A stretch of 57,650 nt of DNA, from contig QNBH01000002.1 of assembly GCA_003645645.1 (NCBI GenBank), positions 1 through 57,650 of the forward strand, written 5' to 3'. The notes under the pieces were generated by a model. The model was not told where the DNA came from. It searched no databases and worked only from the letters and a program-made list of their open reading frames with translations. Below are positions 45,790-54,701 of the stretch, one piece after another. The position numbers and the translations under genes were made by a program. Origin of the DNA: Spirochaetota bacterium. Lineage in GTDB: Bacteria > Spirochaetota > Spirochaetia > SPDA01 > B32-G16. Numbering within the stretch: position 1 is the first letter of the stretch; the number at the start of each line of letters is the position of its first letter.

Positions 45790-47994
45790 GTGCGGATTGC
45801 CTTAACTTCCCTTGGTCAATCATGGGCTATTATTCCGGAATTGACAGGTTTTTTATATCCTCGTGGGTACGACTTCTTCAAGAATCATCCCGATGCCGGC
45901 AAAATCAACTCATCTCGTGAGTTTCTGGGGGCAGGCAAGCTGGATGAGCTCTGGGTATTGGCAACAGAAGAGAGAAACTCTTTAAAAGCAGTGGATAAAA
46001 TACGGATGTGGAGCGAGCTTGTTTATCTCGATATTCCCATAAGGGTATGGATAACTTCAGGATTGTCGGATCTTTTCTCTCCGGAGGATTGTGCGCATAT
46101 GCGCGATGCCGTGTTGAGGTTGTGTATGCTGTGCAGAAAACTGGTGGGTAGAAATACGGAGATAATTTTCTCCCTGGCCGGTGGGAGAAAAACAATGAGT
46201 GCAGATATTCAATATTCAGCCTCTTTTTTCGGCCCCGGAGTATTGATCCATGTTGCAGACAGAAATATTCCGCCTTATTTCAAAGACCCCGACCCTTCTT
46301 TGCTTTTAATTCCACCGGGTCGAGAACTTGCCTCCTCCTTCATGCCGCTTATTATAGGTAAATATCCCGAGAACAGTCTCTCCGCACAGATCGATAGCAA
46401 GGATTTCACACTTCCCGAGTACACTCCACACAAAAGGCAGTACCGAATCCCCCTTGATAAGAATCTGGCTCAAAAGGTGGATGGGATACTCAATTCGGCA
46501 TCAAACTTCCTGTTCTACCAGATTTTTGATAAGACCTATGCGCAGAAGGAAAGTTCAAACTATTCCAGGTTGTTCGTTCTCCCGCCTGCGAGGATAAAAG
46601 ATTTAAGAAATATCCGGCTGGGAATTGAGCCGGAAAGAACAAAGGAGGAGTTGGTTCTGGTTAAGAAGCTTCCCAAAGCCGATCTTCATTGCCATCTCGG
46701 AGGAGTACTCACGGTAGAGGAGATTGTAGAGATAGCCCGAATACATGAAAATGAAGTTGGATGCTGGGAGAGAAAACACGAAGGCTTTCACAGGAAGAGA
46801 GAGGAGTGGATGCAGATTGCTTCGAAGGGAGATCCCACTGCCGTTTCGGAAAAAATAGGAGGGGAGAGGATAAGAGAATTGAGGGTTATGTTTAAAGAGA
46901 TCCCCCAGCCTTTTACCGTATGCGGGTTTCTCCTTTGCTTTATAGAGAATCCCCATCTCCTTGAGCAGGCCTTGTATGGGCGATGGATGAACGAGTCCGA
47001 TTTTACCGGTATTGGGATGAATGAGTACGAACGTTTGGGCGACCTGCAGGGGTCTGCATTGCTTCAGACAGAACCTGTTATCAGGGCGGTGGTGAGAAAA
47101 ACCGTAGAAAAGTGCATAGAGGATAATGTTACATACCTGGAATTACGCTGTTCACCTCAGAATTATACAAGGGGCGGACTTAAAATAGAGAAGGTTTTCG
47201 GAATAATAGATGATGAGCTTAAGAAAGCTTCCCACCGGATAGAGAACGGTATAATCCTAATAACAAGCAGGCACAGAAAAATGGACGAAATCTTCTCTAC
47301 TATAGAGTTAATAGATCATCTAGTTGAAGAAAACAGGGCGGGAAGGATCCTTGGGGTGGATCTGGCGGGAGATGAAACCTCATTGGCGCCTGCAAACCTT
47401 AGAGAGCACTTTCTTAGATTTATGGACAGGTGTATGCATATAACAATTCACGCCGGAGAGAACCAGGTTGCCGGGAATATCTGGGAGGCGGTGTATCACC
47501 TGAGTGCGGAGAGAATCGGGCACGGTCTTACCCTTTCGTATAAACCCGAACTAATGAAAAAGTTTCTCGACAGAGGCATCGGTATCGAGATGTGTCCGTC
47601 GAGCAACAGACAGATTGTGGGGTATACAGACTTCTGCCAGGAAAAAGTCGATAAAGCTATTTCTTCCGGCATAAAAGCAGAAGCACAATCCTCATCAATT
47701 TCGGAGAAGAGGATTCCCCATACCTACCCCTTAAAGGAGTTTCTCGATTATGGATTGAAGGTTTCGGTTAACACAGACAACATGGGTATCTCCCGTACAA
47801 GCCTTTCGAAAGAGCTGCTTCAGGCAGCCCGATTAACTCCCAGGGGATTGTCCGTAATGGAGATACTCCAGCTTATTAAGAACGCCTATTCTTCTGCATT
47901 TACAGATCACGATACGAGGAAAAAGCTAATTCTCGATTCCGAGAGGAGAATAATCGAGCTATTTCAGAGTGAGGAGGTTTTACCAGGTGGATGA
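45790..47994 (+). CDS. cad1: CARF-adenosine deaminase fusion (Cad1/CAAD-type type III effector)
   Basis: CARF motif 'IIFSLAGGRKTMSADIQYSASFFG'; ADA motifs 'KADLHCHLGGVLTVEEIV', 'ITIHAGENQ', 'ERIGHGLTL', 'VSVNTDNMGIS'. 734 aa. Confidence 0.92.
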   Translation: MRIALTSLGQSWAIIPELTGFLYPRGYDFFKNHPDAGKINSSREFLGAGKLDELWVLATEERNSLKAVDKIRMWSELVYLDIPIRVWITSGLSDLFSPEDCAHMRDAVLRLCMLCRKLVGRNTEIIFSLAGGRKTMSADIQYSASFFGPGVLIHVADRNIPPYFKDPDPSLLLIPPGRELASSFMPLIIGKYPENSLSAQIDSKDFTLPEYTPHKRQYRIPLDKNLAQKVDGILNSASNFLFYQIFDKTYAQKESSNYSRLFVLPPARIKDLRNIRLGIEPERTKEELVLVKKLPKADLHCHLGGVLTVEEIVEIARIHENEVGCWERKHEGFHRKREEWMQIASKGDPTAVSEKIGGERIRELRVMFKEIPQPFTVCGFLLCFIENPHLLEQALYGRWMNESDFTGIGMNEYERLGDLQGSALLQTEPVIRAVVRKTVEKCIEDNVTYLELRCSPQNYTRGGLKIEKVFGIIDDELKKASHRIENGIILITSRHRKMDEIFSTIELIDHLVEENRAGRILGVDLAGDETSLAPANLREHFLRFMDRCMHITIHAGENQVAGNIWEAVYHLSAERIGHGLTLSYKPELMKKFLDRGIGIEMCPSSNRQIVGYTDFCQEKVDKAISSGIKAEAQSSSISEKRIPHTYPLKEFLDYGLKVSVNTDNMGISRTSLSKELLQAARLTPRGLSVMEILQLIKNAYSSAFTDHDTRKKLILDSERRIIELFQSEEVLPGG

Positions 47995-48628
47995 AATGAT
48001 CCTTTGTGTACCACGAAAAATTATTCCGAAAGAGTTGAGGAATGATAGAGTCTCAAGCCCCTTGCAGTGGGAGGTGCTTGCCACTGCACTTACATCATCT
48101 TCCCTGATGTTTCTTCCAAGAAGAGAAGTAGAGGGGAACCCTTCTTTAAAGCAGATTATACCTTACGTGCTTATTAGAAACTCTGTCGGATCCCTGCTTT
48201 GTTATGAGCGGGCAGGTTCAGAGGAGAGGCTTCACGGCCAGTTGTCGCTGGGTATCGGGGGGCATGTAAGCATGGAAGATATAGAGGGCCGGCCCAATAC
48301 GAAAGGGGAATTAAACTTGCTTACAGCAGGAGAGAGCTTCCTTGAGCAGGTAGTGTGTAAGGCAATCGAACGGGAACTGGAGGAGGAAGCGGGATTAGAT
48401 GACGGAGCCAGGGCTCGATTCATGGGTGTTATAAACGAGGAGTTGACCCCTGTCGGTAGAGTGCATTTCGGACTTGTTTTTGAGTACCTGCTTAATCGGG
48501 GTGATAGTGCGGTTACCGGAGAAGAGCTTGCCCACTCATCCTGGATGGATATGGAGGAGATTTATGCACGCAGGGATGAGTTTGAATTGTGGTCACAACT
48601 CGCCCTTGAACTGGTAGAAAGAGATTAG
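47987..48628 (+). CDS. Nudix hydrolase-like protein
   Basis: 'LSLGIGGHVSMED' and Nudix box 'GESFLEQVVCKAIERELEEEAGL' (REUxEExGU conserved; first E of the GX5E box is Q). Overlaps cad1 end; ORF track starts at 47969. Confidence 0.82.
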   Translation: MDEMILCVPRKIIPKELRNDRVSSPLQWEVLATALTSSSLMFLPRREVEGNPSLKQIIPYVLIRNSVGSLLCYERAGSEERLHGQLSLGIGGHVSMEDIEGRPNTKGELNLLTAGESFLEQVVCKAIERELEEEAGLDDGARARFMGVINEELTPVGRVHFGLVFEYLLNRGDSAVTGEELAHSSWMDMEEIYARRDEFELWSQLALELVERD

Positions 48629-48646
48629 GAAAGGAGGAGGAAGTAG

Positions 48647-51022
48647 ATGGATAGAGGTTTAGACTCAGAGTTTTATGAAGTTGTTTTGGCAGGATTATTA
48701 CACGATATAGGTAAGTTTGCTCAGAGGACAGGTCTTGATAAATATAAAAAGACAGAAATGGAAGGCCAGCTATGCAAGAAAGCAGAAAAAGGAGATTATT
48801 ATACACACCAACATGTACTTTACACATTGGGAGTATTGGAATCATTTAAAGGGATATTTCCCGATGGTATAGATATAATTAATGTAATAAATCTTGCCTC
48901 AAGCCATCACAATCCCTCAAAGCATCTCGATAAAATTATTTCCCATGCAGACATAATTTCTTCCGGACATGACAGAAGATCTGAAAAGGAGCTTGAAAAT
49001 GAAAAAAACCAGAAATATTACGAAAAACCTCTAATAAGTGTTTTATGGAGCGTCAGTTTGCCCGGGAAAGTAAACGGCAATGAGGAAAATTGTAAATTAC
49101 CTTTAAAAAAATTATCCCCGGAGACGATCTTTCCACGAAGCGATATTTCTATTTCAAAAAAAGATTACCTTGAATTATGGGAAGATTTTGAAAACGATTT
49201 ATATGAGTTGAGAAATCTGGATATACACCACTTTCTTAGTGCATTAAATACGATACTTGAACAATACACATTGTGCATACCTTCAACCACAGTGGATGAT
49301 CCGGATATTAGTTTATACGATCATCTTATTACAACTGCTGCCTTCTCTGCGGTACTATACAAATATCATAAACAAACGGAATCTCTTGACTCTGATAAGT
49401 CCATTTCAGATACCACCAAAGAGAAATTTCTCTTTGTTATAGGTGATGTCAGCGGCATACAAAGATACATATTTAATCTAAAAACTACAAAACATAACGC
49501 AAAAATGCTTAGGGCCAAATCTTTTGAGATTCAATATATTGCCCAATCGGTTGCAAATACACTTCTCGAAGAATGCGGATTACCTATCTTTTGTGCTTTG
49601 ATGAATGCTGGTGGCAGATTTTTGCTTGTTCTTCCGAATACAGAAAAAACGGCCAAAATACTTAAAGATTTTCGCAGAGCCTGTGAATCATTTTTCCTGG
49701 AAAGGTATTTCGGAGAACTTTCTTTAAATATTTCAAAGGGTGTTTCTGTTGCGGAAAAAGATTTAATTGGTGAAAAAGCTAAAGAATTATTTAGGAAATT
49801 ATCTTTTGATTCTGCTGAGGCAAAGCAGAAAAAACTACAGACTGCTCTTTCATCGGTTGAAAATCATATCATAGGTAAAGAATACAAGAAAATACAGGAG
49901 TATAATTTGGTTTGTAAAAATTGTGATTGCAGAGCTGTAGTTTATGATAATGAGGAAAAGTTATGTCCGCCATGCAAGGTTCTTGTAACTATAGGTACAA
50001 AGCTTCCAAAAGTGAGTTATATAGGTTTCAAACCTCTGGCCTGGAAGAGGGGTAAATTAGATTTTAGCTTAAAAGATGTTCTGCTCAGAGAGGAAGAATC
50101 AGATTTTCCCCCAGGCATAATAATCAATACTGTAAATAGTTATACCCCTGGAAAACCTCTATATAGTATACCCTATCATATTCCGGTTAACAGTGAGTCC
50201 GGAGATCCGTTAACATTCGAAAAATTAGCTGAAAAGAATGAAGGTGCAAAAAAAATTGCAATGTTTAAGGCCGACCTGGATAATCTTGGTGCAATTTTTT
50301 CTTTTGGATTGAAAAAAAGACTTTCTATTTCACGTTATGTTTCTTTAAGCAGGAGCATCAATTATTTTTTCTCTACATGGTTAAACCACGAAATAAAAAA
50401 TTACAAAAAAAATAATAATCCGTCCTTCTCAGATATATACACCGTATTTTCCGGAGGTGACGATCTATGTGTGATAGGTCCATGGGAAAGAGTTATCGAT
50501 TTTGCTTTGCATGTGAGGAAGAAATTTGCAGAGTTCACAGCAGGTAATACTTCACTGACTATTTCAGGCGGTATAGTTTTAGCGGGAAGTAGCTTACCTG
50601 TAAGCTCTATCGCCCATAGTGCAGAAGAAGCACTCGATGCTTCCAAGGAATTGGACGGTAAGAATGCACTTACTATTTTTAATACGACTATGAAATGGGA
50701 TGAGGCTGAAGAGATGGTTAAAGCAGGAGAGAAAATAACTCGACTGTTGAAAGAAAACGGAAAAAAAGAAGAGAAGATCGGACACGGAATTGTTTACAGA
50801 TTGATAGAATACAGTGATCGGGCTTTAAAAGTTAAGAACGGTAATATAAAAAGCAAGAATGTGCTATGGCGAAGTCATTTTTTCTATGATGTTGCTCGCA
50901 ATTTAAAAAACTTGGAAAAGGACGATATGGAGTGGTTTATCAGCCTTGCAGATGAACATTCCATAAAATATTTAAGGGTACCGGCGAGTTATGCACTCTA
51001 CCGGTTAAGAAAAAAAACTTAA
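48647..51022 (+). CDS. csm1: Type III-A Cas10/Csm1
   Basis: HD 'LLHDIGKFAQRTG', 'FVIGDVSGIQRYIFNLKTTKHNAKMLRAKSFEIQ', zinc ribbon CxxC, palm 'FSGGDDLCVIGPW'. 791 aa. Confidence 0.97.
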   Translation: MDRGLDSEFYEVVLAGLLHDIGKFAQRTGLDKYKKTEMEGQLCKKAEKGDYYTHQHVLYTLGVLESFKGIFPDGIDIINVINLASSHHNPSKHLDKIISHADIISSGHDRRSEKELENEKNQKYYEKPLISVLWSVSLPGKVNGNEENCKLPLKKLSPETIFPRSDISISKKDYLELWEDFENDLYELRNLDIHHFLSALNTILEQYTLCIPSTTVDDPDISLYDHLITTAAFSAVLYKYHKQTESLDSDKSISDTTKEKFLFVIGDVSGIQRYIFNLKTTKHNAKMLRAKSFEIQYIAQSVANTLLEECGLPIFCALMNAGGRFLLVLPNTEKTAKILKDFRRACESFFLERYFGELSLNISKGVSVAEKDLIGEKAKELFRKLSFDSAEAKQKKLQTALSSVENHIIGKEYKKIQEYNLVCKNCDCRAVVYDNEEKLCPPCKVLVTIGTKLPKVSYIGFKPLAWKRGKLDFSLKDVLLREEESDFPPGIIINTVNSYTPGKPLYSIPYHIPVNSESGDPLTFEKLAEKNEGAKKIAMFKADLDNLGAIFSFGLKKRLSISRYVSLSRSINYFFSTWLNHEIKNYKKNNNPSFSDIYTVFSGGDDLCVIGPWERVIDFALHVRKKFAEFTAGNTSLTISGGIVLAGSSLPVSSIAHSAEEALDASKELDGKNALTIFNTTMKWDEAEEMVKAGEKITRLLKENGKKEEKIGHGIVYRLIEYSDRALKVKNGNIKSKNVLWRSHFFYDVARNLKNLEKDDMEWFISLADEHSIKYLRVPASYALYRLRKKT

Positions 51023-51033
51023 GGAGGAATGAT

Positions 51034-51462
51034 ATGAGCATTGTTTTTTACGAACAAGGATCGGACTTGGTTAGATCGGAGTTATTCGATAAGGATGCAA
51101 AGCAATGGGCCGAGAGGTTGGTTAAACCAATAGGAGAGAGAAAAGTAAAGGGAGTAAGCAGGCATCAATTCAGAAGACTATTCGAAGAGGTAAAACGGTT
51201 ACAGAAGATGCTTATCAATGAAAAAAGAAAGTGGGCTTATGTTAAGCCCTTTGTGAAAATGCTTAAGCCCAAAACAGCATACACGGTTGCCCGGGCAAAA
51301 GATAAAGAAAAAAATGCCGGTGTGTATTACGATGCATTAAAAGACCTTTTTAATGAAGGTATAGATGGAGTAAATACAGAGCGAGACTTTAGAGCTTTCT
51401 GTGATTTCCTCGAAGCAGTTTACGGATACTACTACGAATTAGGCGGTGTAAATACAAAATAA
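51034..51462 (+). CDS. csm2: Csm2
   Basis: 142 aa small helical protein between csm1 and csm3; 'HQFRRLFEEVKRLQ...VKPFVKMLKPKTAYTVAR...FCDFLEAVYGYYYELG'. Confidence 0.92.
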   Translation: MSIVFYEQGSDLVRSELFDKDAKQWAERLVKPIGERKVKGVSRHQFRRLFEEVKRLQKMLINEKRKWAYVKPFVKMLKPKTAYTVARAKDKEKNAGVYYDALKDLFNEGIDGVNTERDFRAFCDFLEAVYGYYYELGGVNTK

Positions 51463-51491
51463 TGATAATCAATTATTAAGGAGGATTAAAA

Positions 51492-52184
51492 ATGGCTTAC
51501 AACAAACACTACATTAAAAGTATAACCGGAAAAATTAAAGTATTAACAGGACTGCACATTGGTGCAGGCAGTGATGTTATCGAAATAGGCGGAATGGACA
51601 ATCCCATAATCAAGAATCCCATAACAGGTGAGCCCTATATTCCAGGTTCATCTTTAAAGGGAAAGATGAGAAGCCTTATGGAATGGTACTTCAACAAAGT
51701 AAAAGTTAACGGCGGAGAACCGTGTAAATGCGGAGAACCTGATTGTGAAATCTGCAGGGTTTTCGGTTGTGCCATACAAAATACAGAGAAGTCAGTTGAA
51801 AAATCAAAAAAGCGAGGTCCTACAAGACTTATAGTGAGGGATGCATTTCTCACTGAGGAAACTAAAGAGAAATTTGCCGGTAAGAATCTTGTTGAAGATA
51901 AAAGTGAAAACTCAATAAACAGACTCACTGCTGCTGCCACCCCTCGCCATCTGGAAAGGGTAGTACCTGGAACTGAATTCGACTTTTCATTATCCTACAG
52001 GTTTTTTGACATGGAAGATGGTTTTGAGATAGATGAGAGATATTTCAGGGATGTAGTTCTAAAAGCATTGGCCATTCTGGAACATGATTTTTTAGGAGGA
52101 GGAGGAAGCAGGGGCAGTGGTAAAATTATGTTTGTAGACTTAAGAGATGAAAAGGAGAAGGAAGTAATATTGCCGGAGGTGTAA
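51492..52184 (+). CDS. csm3: Csm3 (Cas7 family)
   Basis: 'KIKVLTGLHIGAGSDVIEIGGMDNPIIKNPITGEPYIPGSSLKGKMRSLME', 'GGGGSRGSGKIMF'. Confidence 0.97.
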   Translation: MAYNKHYIKSITGKIKVLTGLHIGAGSDVIEIGGMDNPIIKNPITGEPYIPGSSLKGKMRSLMEWYFNKVKVNGGEPCKCGEPDCEICRVFGCAIQNTEKSVEKSKKRGPTRLIVRDAFLTEETKEKFAGKNLVEDKSENSINRLTAAATPRHLERVVPGTEFDFSLSYRFFDMEDGFEIDERYFRDVVLKALAILEHDFLGGGGSRGSGKIMFVDLRDEKEKEVILPEV

Positions 52185-52189
52185 GATTT

Positions 52190-53134
52190 ATGAAAACCTT
52201 TAAAATACAGGTTGAGGTTAAATCGCCATTACTTACTCCTCTCCATGGCGATACTCTTTTCGGCCATTTGTGCTGGGGAATAGTCAGGCATGAGGGTGAA
52301 GATGCTCTACAGGAGTTTTTCTTAAAGTACAAAGATGTTAATACCATACCTATTATCTTATCCAATGCTTTCCCGGAAGATACTATTCCATACCCACAGT
52401 TAAGTCCTTCGATGTTAAAAGAGACTGACAATATAGAGGAATATAAATTAAGAAAAAAAGAAAAAAAATATTCCTGCATTCCTGCAGAGTTGATTCTTAA
52501 TAACAATCAAAAAATATCAAGAGAGACGATTCACAATTCGGTCAGAGAAAAAACGATCGAGTCATATAGGGCATGCTCCAGATTACGAAATAAAATAAAT
52601 AGGTTAAGCAATACCACATTTGAAGACTCTGTATATCCGGTTGAGGAAATCTGGTATTTCGAACGATATAAAAACGGCAAGTCCTTACCAGCTCTTTTAG
52701 ACATATATGCACTATCCAATGAGAATGAAAATCGAATCGAAGAATTACTAGAGTGGGCAATAGAGACAGGTTATGGAGCAGACAAGTCTCTGGGGTATGG
52801 AATACTTAATATAAAAGGAATCGAAGAAGTTTTCTTTCCCGAGACTGGTAACAGATGTATGGCTTTAGGTCATTTTGTACCAGAGAAAAACGAGAATCTT
52901 AAAAACTTAAAAGCAGATGTATTTACAAAATACGGTAAGTTGAGTGGGGATAAATTATTATCGTCGAATCCATTTAAAAAACCTATTGTCATGTACCGTG
53001 AAGGAGCAACGTTTGATTTTTCTGGTCAACAATTTGTAGGAACCCTTTTGAAAGATGTACATGCAGACAATAGAATCAGACATCATGCTTTTGCTCCTTT
53101 AATACGATTCACAGAGGAGGAGAAGACTTCATGA
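52190..53134 (+). CDS. csm4: Csm4 (Cas5 family)
   Basis: 'VEVKSPLLTPLHGDTLFGHLCWGIV', 'TGYGADKSLGYGILNIKG'. Confidence 0.94.
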   Translation: MKTFKIQVEVKSPLLTPLHGDTLFGHLCWGIVRHEGEDALQEFFLKYKDVNTIPIILSNAFPEDTIPYPQLSPSMLKETDNIEEYKLRKKEKKYSCIPAELILNNNQKISRETIHNSVREKTIESYRACSRLRNKINRLSNTTFEDSVYPVEEIWYFERYKNGKSLPALLDIYALSNENENRIEELLEWAIETGYGADKSLGYGILNIKGIEEVFFPETGNRCMALGHFVPEKNENLKNLKADVFTKYGKLSGDKLLSSNPFKKPIVMYREGATFDFSGQQFVGTLLKDVHADNRIRHHAFAPLIRFTEEEKTS

Positions 53135-54285
53135 ACAGCATAAAACATAGATACATATTAAAAATTACACCTTTGACTGCAGTACATATAGGAACTGGAT
53201 TGGAACTAACTCCTTTTAACTATGTCATTAAGTTAAATAAAAATAGGACTCCGACTTTATATAGATTTATTCCGGGACAGGTAATTTCATTTTTAAGTTC
53301 TGAACAAAAAAAAGAACTTGAGAAATTATCAGAAAGCGGAAATATTCTTCCTCTAAGAAAGTTTCTTTATAATAACTTCAAAGCTGGTATGGAAATATAT
53401 TCATTACCTGTTTCAAAAGATATAGCAAAATCTTACGTTAATAATCTTCAATCAGAGAGAAATCAATTAATTATTAACGAAATGTACCGTAAAGGGGATA
53501 TTTACTCTCCTGTAATTCCCGGTAGTTCGCTGAAGGGAGCCATCAGAACGGCGGTATTGAATAAAAAAGTACGAGAAAAAACAAGCAGGGGATATGCTGT
53601 GCCTAAAATAAATAAAGAAATTCAAAAGCAGGCTTTGAATTATAAAGATGCAAAAGACGATCCTTTCAGAGCTGTCAGCATCTCGGATTGTGTTATTAAG
53701 AAAAGAAGTAAGAATCAAATTGTATCCAATCTTTTTATATATAAGAATACCAGGGGAGAAAACTCGAGAATAGAGATGCAGATGACCTATGAGCTTATAA
53801 GGGGGAAATTGTTTAACGGCAGTGCAATTGGGGGAGTTGAATTACTCATTGATAATCCTTTAATTGAGTTTCCACCTGTTGGAAATTGGGAAGGTATAAA
53901 AGTTAAACTCAATATTAAAGAGATTGCCGATTCCTGCAACAAGTTTTATAAGGATGCATTTAAAGAAGAGTTTAACAAACACTACGGTTCTTGTAACGAG
54001 TTTCTGCTAAAGAATAATCTCGAAATGCTTGAAAGGGAAATAGATGACATAGGTTCTGATTCTAATAAAATTTCATTTTTACTTAGAGTTGGAAGATTCA
54101 GTCAGGTGGAATGTGTAACCCTGGAAGAGCCATACAGATCACCATTCAACAAAAAAGGATATGGTAAAACAAGAACGCTTGCAAGGTACAATGATCTGGA
54201 GATGCCCTTAGGATGGGTTAGGGTAGATGTAGAGAAAGCATACATAAATGGAAAGCCAACTGAAAGGGCGGTATATCATAACTAG
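53131..54285 (+). CDS. csm5: Csm5 (Cas7 family)
   Basis: 'LKITPLTAVHIGTGLELTPFNYVI', 'YSPVIPGSSLKGAIRTAVLNKKV', 'RVGRFSQVECVTLE'. Confidence 0.95.
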   Translation: MNSIKHRYILKITPLTAVHIGTGLELTPFNYVIKLNKNRTPTLYRFIPGQVISFLSSEQKKELEKLSESGNILPLRKFLYNNFKAGMEIYSLPVSKDIAKSYVNNLQSERNQLIINEMYRKGDIYSPVIPGSSLKGAIRTAVLNKKVREKTSRGYAVPKINKEIQKQALNYKDAKDDPFRAVSISDCVIKKRSKNQIVSNLFIYKNTRGENSRIEMQMTYELIRGKLFNGSAIGGVELLIDNPLIEFPPVGNWEGIKVKLNIKEIADSCNKFYKDAFKEEFNKHYGSCNEFLLKNNLEMLEREIDDIGSDSNKISFLLRVGRFSQVECVTLEEPYRSPFNKKGYGKTRTLARYNDLEMPLGWVRVDVEKAYINGKPTERAVYHN

Positions 54286-54296
54286 GTAAAACTGAA

Positions 54297-54701
54297 ATGA
54301 AACCTTCATTTTTCATATTGATGAATCACGAACTAACGCCTCACCAGGAAAAGGAAGTAAAGGAAGTGATGAAATGCAGGTGTATCATCACTCCGCCAAA
54401 AAAGATAAAAGATATCTGGATAAAAATAACTCCTTACGGAATGATCGACACAGAAGCATTAGAGGAGATTACGGATTATCTATCAATAAAAGCCAGGGAA
54501 GGAGATTACGTTCTAGTCCAGGGAGAGTTCGGAGCCACCTTCTATATCGTAGATTACTGTTTCTGGAATGGGTTGGTTCCTGTTTATGCAACTTCCGAGA
54601 GGCGGTACAACGAAAGACATACAGAAGAGGGAAGCATAGAAAGACATCATATATTCAGCCATGTGCAGTTCAGAAAATATGTTAGATGGAGGAATCCATG
54701 A
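54297..54701 (+). CDS. csx20: Csx20-like protein (putative CARF-fold ring nuclease)
   Basis: 134 aa; 'LMNHELTPHQEKEVKEVM', 'GDYVLVQGEFGATFYIVDYCFWNGLVPVYATSERRYNERHTEEGSIERHHIFSHVQFRKYVRW' matches my recollection of Csx20. Confidence 0.75.
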   Translation: MKPSFFILMNHELTPHQEKEVKEVMKCRCIITPPKKIKDIWIKITPYGMIDTEALEEITDYLSIKAREGDYVLVQGEFGATFYIVDYCFWNGLVPVYATSERRYNERHTEEGSIERHHIFSHVQFRKYVRWRNP

